In this document: positions 1 to 11,988 of the stretch, in pieces
Position numbering within the stretch: position 1 is the first letter of the stretch
How the letters are laid out: every line of letters begins with the position of its first letter
NCBI RefSeq assembly: GCF_001641265.1
Contig: NW_020167526.1
Location: 1,550,001 to 1,614,000, forward strand
Direction: 5' to 3'
Source of the DNA: Pseudogymnoascus destructans
Lineage: Eukaryota > Ascomycota > Leotiomycetes > Thelebolales > Thelebolaceae
Length of the DNA stretch: 64,000 nt
The notes under the pieces: generated by a model
Told to the model about the DNA's origin: nothing
Database searches by the model: none
Seen by the model: only the letters and a program-made list of their open reading frames with translations
Position numbers and translations under genes: made by a program

Positions 1-2167
1 TTCTTCAACCCGCTCTATATCACCACCCTCCTCCGTCTCGAGCGCTGCATCCCTCCTCGCATCCAGGAAACGAGTCTCACTTTCCGAGAGACACTCCTCC
101 AGCCCCCTCTCCTTCGTCGACACCGCTGCCATCGACGCACAAATGAAGCTGGCATCTTTAGATCACCTTGCTGGCTATTCAACAAAGGCATATCCGGCTC
201 CCGTCACCCAAACCGCCACCACAGAATATACTCCCAAAGATATGGCGAAGGGATACCAGGTCCTCCGCGAGCCGGCGTGGAACAAGAGTAGGTCCCCCAA
301 AAATCCCTAGATCACCCCAGAATACCCCGAAACCCCCTGGTATGCTCGTATGACAGCAATTGACTCTGCTTCCATAGGCACGTCGTTTACTCCCGAAGAG
401 CGTGTGACAAAGAACCTCACCGGTCTCATCCCCCACGTCATGGAGAACATGGACACCCAGGTGATGCGTGCCATGAAGATGATCAACTCGAGATCAACAC
501 CCATCGACAAATACCTATACCTGTCGACCCTCAAGTCGAGTAACATCGACCTCTTCTACCGCGTTCTCATCGACAACGTTGAGCAGCTCATGCCCCTCGT
601 CTACACACCCACGATCGGCGACGTGTGCCTCCAATACTCGACTCTGTACACGAGACCCGAGGCCCTATACATTTCCATCAAGCAGAGGAATTCCATCCGC
701 ACAATCCTCAAGAATTGGCCGTATCCCAATCCGTCGATTTGCGTGGTGACTGATGGTTCCCGCATCCTCGGTCTTGGCGACCTCGGCGTAAACGGCGTTG
801 GCATTCCGGTATTTCCCCCCCTCGACCCCATCTTCCCCTCACTTAATTAATCCCCACCCCACTCTCTTGACGCCTCGTGCTAAGCCAAGTCTCAGATCGG
901 AAAGCTCGCGTTGTACACTGCTGCGGCCGGTATCCACCCCGAGAAGACTCTCCCAATCGTCCTCGACTATGGCACCAACAACGAGCAGAACCTCAAGGAC
1001 CCGCTATACCTTGGCCTCCGCCAGAAACGCGTGTCCGTCAACGAGGCACGTGAGTTCATGGATGAGTTCATGGAGGCCGTGACCGATGTGTACCCGGACA
1101 TGGTCGTCCAGTTCGAGGACTTCGAGACCGAGAAGGCCTTTGCCTACCTTGAGAGGTATAAGCACAAGAAGGTCTTCAACGATGACATCCAGGGTACCGG
1201 AGCCGTCATCCTTGCTGGGTATGCATTCCCTCCTCGTCGATCCATCACATGCTAACAACCTCCCAGCTACATCGGCGCCGTCAACCTCTCCAACGTCCCC
1301 ATCAAGGACCAGAAGCTCGTCTTCATGGGCGCCGGCAGCGCCGGCGTCGGAGTCGCCAAGCAGCTCCTAGAGTACTACACCCGCCGCGGCCTCACCGACG
1401 CCGAAGCCAAAGAGAAGTTCTATCTCGTCGACACCAAGGGCCTCGTGACCAAGGACCGCGGCGACCGCCTCGCCGAGCACAAGAAGTTCTTCGCCCGCCA
1501 CGACAACGCGGGTCACCAGTTCAAGACCCTCGAGGAGGTCATCGAGTACGTCAAGCCCACCGCCCTCGTCGGCCTCACCGCCACCTACGGCGTCTTCACC
1601 CAGTCCGTCGTCCGCGCCCTCAAGGCCTCCGTCGACGCCTCCGGCGCCGGCCGCCGCCCGATCCTCTTCCCCCTCTCCAACCCGCTCACGAAGGCTGAGT
1701 GCACCTTCGAGCAGGCCGTCACCTGGACCGACGGCACCGTTTTGTTCGCCTCCGGGTCGCCATTCTCGGCATTCGAGACCAAGATCGGAGACATCACCAC
1801 CATCCACTACCCGAACCAGGGTAACAACGTGTACATCTTCCCCGGCCTCGGCCTCGGCGCCATCCTGGGTAAGGTCTCGCGTGTTACCGACGACATGGTG
1901 TATACCTCCGCCGCTGCGCTCTCGGGCTGCCTCAACAGCGAGGAGATCGCAAAGGGACTCATCTACCCGCATATCAGCCGCGTGCGCGACGCGTCGGCGA
2001 TCGTGGCGAGGGAGGTGATGAAGTGTGCGCGTCGTGATGGCGTGAGTGAGTTGCCGGAGGAGACGTGGTTGGAGTGGGAGGAGTGGGGGGATGTGGCGCT
2101 GACGGCGTGGATTAAGGCGCAGGTGTATGATCCTGCTCCTGCGGCGGGGAGGTTGGGGAAGTTGTAG
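1..2167 (+). CDS. mae1: NAD(P)-dependent malic enzyme, mitochondrial type (5' partial)
   Basis: Oxidative decarboxylation of malate to pyruvate, supplying NAD(P)H and linking the TCA cycle to pyruvate. The frame is open from the first base and reads Ser/Arg-rich sequence that resembles a mitochondrial presequence, so the true start lies before the window. An in-frame ATG at 143 is a possible internal start. Exons: 1-287, 378-808, 896-1218 and 1267-2167, with introns of 90, 87 and 48 nt that restore one continuous frame. Visible landmarks are FTPEER and YTPTIGDVC in the N-terminal malic domain, FNDDIQGTGAV around the metal/malate site, and the dinucleotide-binding glycine motif FMGAGSAGVGVA. 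The C-terminus ends normally at 2167. Cofactor preference (NAD or NADP) cannot be judged. No lesion was seen. Confidence 0.95.
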
Positions 2168-3624
2168 ATGTGTGGTGTAGTTGATTTGAGGTTGACGTTT
2201 CTTTTCTGTTTTGTTTTCTTCTGTGGATGAGGTGGTGGATGAGTTTGTGGTTCCTCGTGCTGTTTGTTGTTATTGATGATGATGAAACACCGAGGAACAA
2301 AGAACAAACTGTCAGCCAGCCAGTCAGTCAGTTAGTGAACTTGTGGGTAAAGAGCGGGCGGGAACTATGCATTCAAATCGGCGGTGGGGAAAAATTGGAA
2401 ACGGTGGGGGGAACACTAGGAAGGGAACGAAATGAGAGAGAGAATTGATACCACATTTTCTATATTTTTCGCTGAGCGGGATGGATGGAGCGGAGATGAT
2501 GGGGAATGCTTCTTTTCCTCCTATAGGAAGACGTGTTTCTTTGCTATATTTGCGTCTTTTTCGATTTTTAAATCTGTTGTTTTCCTTTGAGTCGCTTTTT
2601 TAGCTAGATATGTGTGTTAGATGGGTGGTGGGTGTGTTGCACTCACAGTTAGGTAGTTTCCAATCTGAATGCTGATGAGGATGGAATTTTTTGGTTTTTG
2701 ATTGCTTGTGTGAGAGATGTGACGGTGTGAGAGGAGCGAAAGGTGAGAGATGAAGCGTATAATGGTGTTGTCATGAGTGTATGGCGGGACCACTTCATGT
2801 TCGCCGCCATTCGTCGTGGCAATGAGGCCAGGCCATTAGTTTTTTCCGCTGCCTAGCACAGTGTGCCTTGTTCGACACTGAGGTGTTTGGAAGGATTAGA
2901 CGATCTCCGCCGAGTAGGCATCTGCAAAAATATAAATAGGAAGCAATGATTGTAGTTGTCCTTGATTTCCTTTGTAAGCAGGAGAGATGCGTTGCAACCG
3001 GGACCTCCTACGGTGGAGTTGAACCCACCCTTCGGCCGCTCTCCTCGTAAAAGTATAAATATCAGTCAATCCATACAAGACCGTACTTCTCAGACACACC
3101 TATCGGAAAGAGAAAGCTAGGAATGACCAAGTTCTTCTCGCTGAGTACCAAGACACAGAGATGGAGCTGCTGGTGACAGTTCGGAGGGCTTTACTGTTTC
3201 GTTCTGGGAGGAGCGGTAAGAAAGAAAGGGGTGCGGCGGCAAGAAAGGGGGTAGTGAGAAAAGGAAGAGACGGTGAGAAAAGCAGGTGGAGGTGAGAAAG
3301 GGGAGAGGCGACGAGGGGGGTAGGGGGCGATGAGTTGGAACAATGAGCTGCCAACACCTATATTGACTCTCGCAGCACTTACGACTCCTACATGGTACAT
3401 AATAATTAGGACCTTTACTGACCTGGTCTTTTGCTGAACAGCCTGTCAACTCCGCCATATACCCTTCAGAGAGCCTGGAATGCAATATTGTTGTCTCAAA
3501 ATACGTGTGATTGATTTCCATTTCTACGGTATCAACTGATCTAGGTCTATCTAACCATACCTCTAACCCCCTCCCTCCGAGCTGCCTCCCTCCATCACCA
3601 CAGCCCCCCTTTCCGCAACCCCCC
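2168..3624. other. Convergent intergenic region
   Basis: This stretch separates the malic enzyme from the permease pseudogene. It holds the probable 3' untranslated region of the malic enzyme gene, a short CAGC/CAGT simple repeat near 2311-2335, and a GC-rich segment at about 2981-3044 whose ends (GGAGAG and CTCTCC) can pair. No open frame here has the composition or motifs of a real protein. Confidence 0.6.
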
Positions 3625-5866
3625 TTAATCAGTTACTGACGCACTCACATCCTCCACCCCCTTCGCCTCCCCATTCACCCCAATAACCCCCTCCTTCTCC
3701 GCTTTCTCCACCTGCGCCGGATCACTGACATCCACCCCCGCTCTCTCCAGCTCAATCTCCCTCAACGGGCCTACGAACCACTTCCTCGCTGTCACAACCC
3801 ATGTCCCCATTGCCCCGACGGCTATAATCTTCACAAACGACCGTGTAATTCATACTCTGGGAATCCACCGGTGTTGCTGGGGGGAGACAGAACACCACAG
3901 TGATGAACCCGATTTAGCAGCTCGCCACGAGCGCCACGGGCCGGGAGAAGCGGCCTAGGTTGAATGGCCCCTTTTGCTGTTGAAGTGCGTTGGGTAAATG
4001 AGTCCGATGAGGATCGGGATGCCGTAGGAAATGTCTAAACCAATGGTAGCCATTGATGTTGCGGCGGCAAATGCCACGTCCCTCCCCAGCGAGGGGAGGG
4101 AAAGGAGAAACGCAAGGAAGGCAGCGAGCCAGACGGTGCGGATGGGCGAAGAAGCGTGGGATGCCGCCGTCTCGTGAGAAGGCGAACATCATGCGGCTGT
4201 TGGAGGTCATACTGAAGAGGTCGCAGTGCCAGACGCAGATGATAATGAGGCTGAACATCACAACGGCGCCGTCAGGACCGAAGACACCCACAAAGATTTG
4301 AAGTACGGGGCTTCCATAGGCACTGTTGAGGGTGCGGTCGAAGTCCTGGATCGAGAAGAGGAAGGACATGATGATGAAGAAGCCAAAAAGTGAGGAGAAG
4401 AAGACAGAGATATCACGCCGATGGGGGCACTCCAGGAGGCATTGCGAGTCTCTTCACTCAAATGCGCCGATGCGTCATACCCAGTTCGTTGTTGAAAACA
4501 GTAGATTTAGAAAGCTATGGCAGCTACGGGGGACCTGAGTGATATACATGATTCCTCCGTTTGCTCCTTTGTCAGCCGGTCCTGCACCGTACCGCTCGCT
4601 ACCCAACAGTCTCATGGAAGTCTCCAGAGTATTCAAGAGCCTCAATAAACAACAAACGTATAGTTAGAAAGTAAAGCACCTCAGTATGCCACGTAGGCTG
4701 GTGATGCTCTGATCGACCATCCTGGCTCACCAGGGGTGGCGGCGGTGCCGTCGTAGAATTTTTGGAAGAGCGCGGAGGCGGGTTGGTGGGTGGGCGCTTT
4801 AGCGAGCACGGCAATAGCGATGGCAGCTACCCCACCAGAATGGAGAAGGATGGAAGTGTTGTTAAGGTATCGAAGGACTTTGACGACGAAGGTGTTGACA
4901 ATGCCGTGGGAGGAGGGCGGCGTAGATGCCAACTGTTTTGCGGTAGACTCGTAGCTAGATTTGACGGTTGCGACTGTTGGTGTTGGGATGAGACCTGCGC
5001 AGCCAGTTATACCTGTAGTGACAGCAACTTGGCCGAGGAGGTTGAACCTAAAAGGTGGATGGTTAGTTTGGATGGAGTCGAGGAATGGAATGCAAAATAT
5101 GAGAATGAGGCGGGTGGGTCTTGTCGTTGTAAGCGGCCTTTTCCCACTCCCCAATATCACACACTCCACCCAACCAACAAACAGATATGAAAGGACTCAC
5201 CAGTGCAGAATGTTTCGGGGGATACTGTATTCCTTCGTGGTGGGAGTAGGAGTGAAACAGCGAACCAGCAAGAAAAATAGGACACATAGGTGAACGTCTA
5301 ATAAAGATGCCTAATACGGACTCTTCACCTATGCCGGTGAATGTCGAGGATACATAATCTCTATATGTGGTGCCAGCATCGCAGCCCAGAAGTATGGCCC
5401 ACCGCTCGTTGGGATGGCTGACACGATCTCTGCCATTCCCGGAGCAACCGAGAAGGTAAAGAACGACACGACTATCCAACCAACTGACATTACAGCACTT
5501 ATTCAACCAGCTCTTGTACGGATCACTTTGCCAATTGAGGGGACTCACGCTCCACCGGTATGAAGTCCATAGCTGAAAAATGTTGTGATGCCCGTGATTA
5601 CACTCTGTGACAACTATCAGTCTCCAGACAATCTCTCAGATCTCTTGGGGCGGGGGAGAAACACACAATAATCGAGAAAGAAATGCTGAAGTTATGCATT
5701 AACCCCCAGTCGCGCTTCAGCTTCAGCTCCTGCTTGTACCCGAAATTAGCAACCTCCTCCTCGTCATGAGCGTCAGTGCCGACCTCGGGAGCGTGGTCTG
5801 GAGCGATTCGGGCGACGGCATTGTCGCGTCTCGCTGGGTCCTGGTCGTGCTGGGAGCGAGGGCGGG
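3625..5866 (-). pseudogene. Amino-acid/GABA permease (APC superfamily), inactivated
   Basis: The remains of a fungal amino-acid/choline/GABA-type permease, a 12-TM plasma-membrane importer. Family landmarks survive in order: GYKQEL and RDWGLMHNFSISFSII at the N-terminus, PTSGGPYFWAAMLAP (TM2-TM3), FNLLGQVAVTTGIT, the loop SEETRNAS, TSNSRMMFAFSRDGGIPRFF, and a C-terminal tail with TARKWFVGP. Several lesions prevent translation. The plausible ATG near 5866 is out of frame. About 160 bp of unrelated sequence follows the FWAAMLAP segment (about 5235-5395). Frame changes occur near 4410, 4150, 3980 and 3835, and there is an in-frame TAA at 3914-3916. Normal-looking introns are still present, so this decayed in place and is not a processed copy. 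Exact ends are approximate. Sequencing error could explain one or two frame changes but not all of them. Confidence 0.82.
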
Positions 5867-7043
5867 GACATGGTGCTACTGCATATACTGGACAACAATC
5901 ACAGAGGAATCGCCGGATCAAGCACAACGGAACAGAACAGGAAGCAGACGAGGTTACAAAGACAAGAGTGAGGAAGAGAGAAAGAGGACAAAACAACCAC
6001 CCACCATCAAGGGGCCAGGGCCGCTATATACCTCTCACCCACCACCTACCTGCCCACCAACCCTGCGAGCTCCGCCTAGGCCCTGATAAGGATGTCCAGG
6101 AGGCACCACAGCGCGTCGGCGCTCGTTCCCTGGTGGGTGAAGTGGTGCGGCATGCAACTGCCATTTCCATGACATCAAGAGCTAAGAGCTACCGCCGACG
6201 TTGCAGGGGTCCAAAGCGGGGGAGGAAAGTTGGCATGGGCATGTCGTATGTCGCGTGTCTCACCCCCACACGGCAAGAACGAGGGACGCCGCTTCTGGAA
6301 GTTCTTCTGATATACCAGCGCTGTTATTGTATGCGCTTGGAGTCTGCGTATAGCTACAGGTTTCGGCGAAGTATCTGGGAGAGACACGCGGCATATTATA
6401 TGGTTATCACTTGCCCATCTCCATAGCCCAGACCCGCCCTTGCCAATCTGCCAGCAAGGATGGTGACTGATAAGAACCAAGCCCCCCGCACTCCACTCGG
6501 CCCCGCACGGCGCGCTGAGGGGGCGATTGGACGGCGCTGGTTCGCAGGCTGGGAGTGTACGCGCCCTTTGACTTATAACGGTAAGGGAATGGGGAAGGAA
6601 AAAGTAAGAAAAGTCGCCGCCGAGTCGGGGACGAGGGGTTGAGGGGGCCTCGGCCTCGCCGACACCGTCTGTTGTTTGTGTGTGGTGTAGGGATTTGGAT
6701 CTAAGGTAACAACTATACAGTGTGGATGGAGTTGGTGAAGATGAGAGGGTTCGAGGATGCTAAGATGATTCGTATTGTACGTACTTTGAGTGAACACACG
6801 TGATGAAATTGAGCGATCGACGATGGTGTTAATTGAGCAAGATCTGATAAATTACGGTATCTATGCCCCTCGATAGCCTCATATGAAAACTGTCGGCAAG
6901 TGTCAAATAGCGCCATGTCCATCGAGCCCCAACCTATCCTGATCGGCTCGGGACCTAATTGTCAGGGCCCTTTCCCCTCCTATACTCCCTCCTATACCCC
7001 CCCTAGTTCGTAAATAATCATACACTCCCCCATCTTCACCACC
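5867..7043. other. Intergenic region, no gene seen
   Basis: Long overlapping frames here show no recognisable domain and look like chance reading through GC-rich sequence. The right end probably contains the 3' untranslated region of the UBR-box gene. No tRNA, repeat or transposon signature was recognised. Confidence 0.5.
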
Positions 7044-8739
7044 TCAATAGCCTCCCTGCTCACGCCTCTTATCCTCCTCCCCACCCCCAGCCTTCTCTCC
7101 CTCTGCCTCTCCGGCGCCCCCCTCATCCCCTCTCATCTTTGCAAAATGCGCCTTAACATCCTCCGCACTAATAACCCTCCCACTCTCCGCAAACTCCTTG
7201 AAAAACGGAGTCAACTTCTCCTTGAGAAGGTTAAATGCCATAATCCCTTCGATGGCCTTGACGCGGTCCATGGTGCTCAACGCGCGCTCGCCGCGGTCCA
7301 GTAGGCTGCCGGCGCGACTGCCGAGCGTGCTGCCTGCCCCATCAGACGCAGCCGAGGAGTGCGAGAGAGATTGCTCGTAGGATTCTTCTTCGTCGAGGAG
7401 CTGGGGGTGAATGGCAAGGTGGGGGAAGCAGGCTGGGCAGCGACAGAAGGAGGCACGGAAGTTGTCTTTGAAGAAAAGAGAGAAGGGTTCGGTTGGTGGG
7501 GAGGGAAGCTGGCTGATTTTGCAAGACGGTGGCTCGTCTTTTGTGCCTGAGTTTGTCGCACCATCACCATTACTCTTTGGTTCGGTGATAGTCGTTGCTG
7601 TGGGTTTGCTTTCCGTGTCGTTGTCTCCTCTCGCTCGCTTTGCTTCCACGTCACCGTCGGTACCATCATCCCCTGCTTTTTTTCGCTTCTGTGATGAAGC
7701 AACAGGTGCGACTGTTGTCTTCAGAGCTTCCTTTTGATCCTCTTTCCCCTCAGATTTTGCCTGCGGCGAAGGTGCCCCGCTGCGTTTGAACACAGGCGGC
7801 AAGAGTCCATCTGTGCCAGCATATGCCTTGATCCACGGGTTTGCCTCAACACATTTGTAGCAGATAAAACCAGAAAAGTCATCGGCGTGTGGAAACCCAG
7901 GGGGTGTTGGCATGCCGTCTTCCATATCAATGGCGTCCCCATCGTCTTCTGCTGTAGTAGCCGTCGGTCCCTGGTCATTCCCGGCTGTAGATTCTGCCAA
8001 AGCCGCCTTCTTCTTCATCGCCTCATCATGCCACGATGGATCCAATCCAACTATACAAGTAGTATGATACCAATCCTCGCCACAGCCGCCATTCTTCGCC
8101 GCCCCAAGGCCAAGACACTGATACATCACCCCCTTCTGAGACTCAGCATCATAGTCGCATTCGCACCCACAAAACCGGTTTCGAAAGTTCTGGTTATACT
8201 CGTTCTTCTCCTCACACGGCTCATTGATCACTCCGCCTTTCTGTCCCGTCTCCGAGTTGGTTCGTAACGTGCATGGTGTAGTGGATGGGAGACGCGTCGT
8301 GCCGCAGTCGCAAACGAAGTTACGCTTGTAGAACAGCTCAACGAGGGTATGCTCGCCGTGGCACGCAACCGAGCATGAATAGCAGACTCCGGCTGGGGTA
8401 TAGGGATCGGAAGGATTCGCAGGTGGCGGGTTGCATGTTATGCAGGCGAAGAGGTCCTGGCGCAAAGGGCCGAGTTGTTTCGTGCAGGTGTCGAATTTCT
8501 AGATTCGGTCAGTTTGTTGTCAGATATAATGGAGGATTGAGTCATGCATACATATGGGAGAGCCTCTCTTGCATCTGCCTCAAGTTGAAGTTGGCTGCTG
8601 ATGAATCTGATCAAAGGTCAATGAATGTCATGACGGGCTGGATGGGATCTGCGTACTCAGCTGCGGTTTGAGAGTCCTGAGAAACTGAAGAATCGCTATC
8701 ACGTCGCTCTGAATCAGCAGTATCTTGCGAAGACGCCAT
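7044..8739 (-). CDS. UBR7/Mlo2-like UBR-box and PHD-type zinc finger protein
   Basis: Putative E3 ubiquitin ligase or chromatin-associated factor of the UBR7 family (Mlo2 in fission yeast). Exons on the minus strand: 8739-8657, 8606-8552 and 8498-7044, giving 530 residues. The start was chosen because exon 1 reads MASSQDTADSERRDSD and splices in phase. The UBR box covers the first part of exon 3 and is dense in Cys and His: CITC, GVCYSC, ACHGEHTLVEL and FVCDCG. A PHD-like part follows with FCGCECDYD, YQCLGLG, DWYHTTCIVG and FICYKC. The middle is Lys/Glu/Ser-rich and probably disordered. The C-terminal helical part includes LKEKLTPFFKEFAESGR, typical of the family. It is divergent from MCM2 with 320 bp between the two starts. 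Confidence 0.9.
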
Positions 8740-8879
8740 TTTATAGGTTCTTCTTGCTCTTAAATCTCAGTTGGGGATAGATTGTGATGTAGTTTCGTTG
8801 TGTTCAGGGTCGGGATATGGCGAGGCTCGAGACCATATCCACAGCCTCGCACAATCTTGGTCACCGTAATAGAGTGGAA

Positions 8880-8922
8880 ACGCGCCGACGCGTAAACGCG
8901 AAACGTGAAACTTCAAGACGCG
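8880..8922. promoter_or_regulatory. Cluster of four ACGCG (MCB/MBF-type) boxes
   Basis: ACGCG occurs at 8880-8884, 8888-8892, 8896-8900 and 8918-8922. The first three are spaced exactly 8 bp apart, and the second is a full ACGCGT MluI cell-cycle box. The array lies 138-180 bp upstream of the MCM2 start and 141-183 bp upstream of the UBR7-like start. In yeasts, MBF (Mbp1/Swi6 type) binds such boxes to drive G1/S transcription, and MCM genes are well-known targets. Use by this fungus is inferred. Confidence 0.7.
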
Positions 8923-9059
8923 CCTGAACAGATCAATTATCCCCCCTTCTGAACTCAGCGCCAATTCATCCATGTCATTGACCAGGCTACCATTATCAAC
9001 AACAAACTCAGGTATAAACAAAAGGATTTTGCACATTTTAAATATATACTGTTGCAACC

Positions 9060-11737
9060 ATGAGGTATGTTCTAGCATTATCCCAAACGCTCTGGGTCAA
9101 TCATCGCTGACTCCCTACAGTTCGCCATTGAGGCCCAACATGGACTCCGCGAACCGCGGAGCAGGAAGCAGAAACCTGGGCAAACGTGGCAGAGATGAAG
9201 AGGATGTGCCGACTTCTGGTTATGCCTCCAGTCCTGCTGCCGCCATCATCCCCTCGTCACCGCCCGCGTATCATCTGGACCGTGCCGACGACGACGACGA
9301 TGACATCGTGGACGACTTTATCGCGGATATTGACGATGCAGATGAAATGGTAGAGGATGAAGACGGAATCGATCTCTTCGCGGATAACTTTGAGCGCGAC
9401 TACGAGGCTCGCGAGGATGACCAGTATGGCGGTGACGATATCGACGATGAGGGCGACCACGAGGAGTTAGATGCTTCAACGAGACGCCAGCTCGAAGAGC
9501 GACTTAACAGGAGAGACCGAGAGCTTGCTCGCCGGCGCCGTATGCCAGCAGCGTTTCTTCAAGATGAGGAAGAAGATGATGGAATGGACCTCACCAACCA
9601 GCCCAGGCGCCGTCGCCATCGCTATGACGAGGAACCGGATGAAGACATGATGGACAACATTATGGAAGAAGAACTGACGCTAGAGGCCTTGCAGGACGTC
9701 AAAGCGACGAGTGTGGTGGAATGGGTTGCCCTACCACAAGTCCAGAGGACGATTGCGAGAGAGTTTAAGTCGTTCTTGACGGAATACACTGATGACAACG
9801 GTTCCTCGGTCTACGGAAATAGGGTTCGCACGCTCGGAGAGATCAACGCAGAGTCTCTCGAAGTATCATATGACCATCTTGGTACCTCGAAGGCCATCCT
9901 AGCATACTTCCTGGCAAACGCGCCTTCTGAGATGCTGAAGATATTCGACGAGGTTGCTATGGAAGTGACACTGCTTCATTATCCCGACTACCAGAAGATC
10001 CACTCTGAGATCCACGTCCGCATCTCCGACCTACCTACTCAATATACTCTCCGTGAACTCCGCCAAAGCCATCTTAACAGCCTCATCCGTGTCAGTGGTG
10101 TGGTAACACGCCGCAGTGGCGTCTTCCCTCAGCTTAAATACGTCAAGTTTGATTGCTCCAAGTGCAAAACTACCCTCGGACCCTTCATGCAAGAATCAAA
10201 CGTCGAGGTTAAGATCTCATACTGCCAAAGCTGCCAGTCGCGCGGCCCCTTCACCGTCAACTCCGATAAAACTGTCTACCGCAACTTTCAGAAACTCACT
10301 CTCCAGGAGTCCCCTGGTACAGTACCCGCGGGTCGCCTACCTCGGCACCGCGAGGTCATCCTTCTCTGGGATCTCATTGACTCAGCCAAGCCCGGTGAGG
10401 AAATCGAGGTTACGGGCGTCTACCGCAACAACTATGATGCAAAGCTGAACAACCGCAACGGCTTCCCTGTCTTCGCCACCATCCTTGAGGCAAACCACGT
10501 TGTCAAGTTGCACGACCAGCTCGCCGGCTTCAGACTCACGGAGGAAGATGAACAGAAAATCCGCGCTCTTTCCCGCGATCCACAGATCGTAGACAAGATC
10601 ATTGGCTCCATGGCACCTAGCATTTATGGCCACACCGACATCAAGACTGCTGTAGCCCTATCCCTCTTCGGCGGCGTCAGCAAGGTTGGCCAAGGTAAAC
10701 ACAAGATCCGTGGCGATATCAACGTCCTTCTCCTTGGTGACCCTGGAACCGCCAAGTCCCAAGTCCTCAAGTACGTGGAGAAGACTGCACACCGCGCCGT
10801 TTTCGCGACAGGTCAGGGTGCTTCAGCCGTCGGTCTCACAGCCTCCGTGCGCAAAGATCCTCTCACATCAGAGTGGACTCTCGAAGGCGGCGCGCTCGTC
10901 CTCGCTGACCGCGGCACCTGCCTGATCGATGAGTTCGATAAGATGAACGATGCCGACCGAACCTCCATCCACGAAGCCATGGAGCAGCAGACCATCTCCA
11001 TCTCCAAAGCTGGTATCGTCACCACCCTCCAAGCGCGCTGCGGTATCGTCGCAGCCGCCAACCCCAACGGCGGCCGCTACAACTCCACCCTCCCCTTCTC
11101 CCAGAACGTCGACCTCACCGAGCCCATTCTCTCGCGTTTCGATATTCTCTGTGTTGTCCGCGACACCGTCGAACCTGAGGAGGACGAGCGCCTTGCCCGC
11201 TTCGTCGTCGCCTCCCACGGCCGCAGTCACCCGGCTGCTGCAACTGGTGAGGAGGACGCGGAGGGAGAGCGCATGGAGGTCGAGCGCGACGGCCCGAAAC
11301 AAGAGGGCGAGATCCCCCAGGAGTTGCTACGCAAGTATATCTTGTACTCGCGCGAGCGCTGCCGCCCGAAGCTGTATCAGATGGACGAGGATAAGGTGGC
11401 ACGTCTGTTTGCGGATATGCGCCGCGAGTCGTTGGCTACGGGAGCGTTCCCTATTACTGTGGGTTTCCCCCTTTGCTGTTCGCCTGGTCTGCTGGTTCCT
11501 TGCTAATATATACAGGTCCGTCATCTTGAGGCTATTATGCGTATCGCTGAGGCGTTTAGCCGCATGAGGCTCTCAGAGTATGCCTCTGCGAGGGATATTG
11601 ACCGTGCCATTGCCGTGGCGGTGGATAGTTTCGTTGGTGCACAGAAGCTGAGCTGTCGCAAGGCGCTGGCCCGGTCGTTTGCGAAGTACACGCTTGCGAG
11701 GCCAGGGAAGGGGGTTCCAGTAGGCGTGACGGCCTAG
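9060..11737 (+). CDS. mcm2: MCM2, replicative helicase subunit
   Basis: Subunit of the MCM2-7 hexamer loaded at origins and used as the replicative helicase. Exons: 9060-9064 (ATG plus two bases), 9121-11458 and 11516-11737, giving 854 residues. The tiny first exon was chosen because it restores MSSPLRPN, and both junctions have good GT-AG signals. The acidic N-terminus with DLFADNFERDYEA and the zinc motif C-x2-C...C-x2-C (about residues 345-375) identify MCM2 rather than other MCMs. The AAA+ core has Walker A GDPGTAKS near residue 541, Walker B CLIDEFDKM and the arginine-finger motif SRFD near 673. The C-terminal winged-helix part lies in the last exon. It appears intact. Confidence 0.97.
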
Positions 11738-11988
11738 AATTGTTATGTTGGATGGATATGTTAGAATGGATGGGTTTGCTGGAGGAGTTGAGGGACTGGG
11801 AGTGGGTTTATGCGTAATCAATACCAAATGTTAATGCTTGATGAGAAATACGCAACCCATGGGATATTTGTATTGCAAATGGAGTGCTGTAAAGATCTTA
11901 ACGCGAACAGCTCGAATAGTGTCATTTGCTTGTCCGAGACAGACTTGGAAAACATGGGAACGACGATCCAATACGTTGATCTGAGAGC

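Noticed and set aside
2981..3044. Possible tRNA gene or tRNA-derived SINE: a GGAGAG...CTCTCC pairing enclosing T-arm-like GTTCAACTCC on the minus strand
   Set aside because: The middle hairpin has an 8-nt loop, the D-arm A-box is poor and no standard cloverleaf can be drawn. It may be a relic but cannot be called a tRNA gene. A tRNAscan or covariance-model hit would change this.
5776..6426. Plus-strand frame of 216 codons over the permease start and downstream
   Set aside because: It overlaps the antisense permease remnant, has no domain, and looks like a GC-driven shadow frame.
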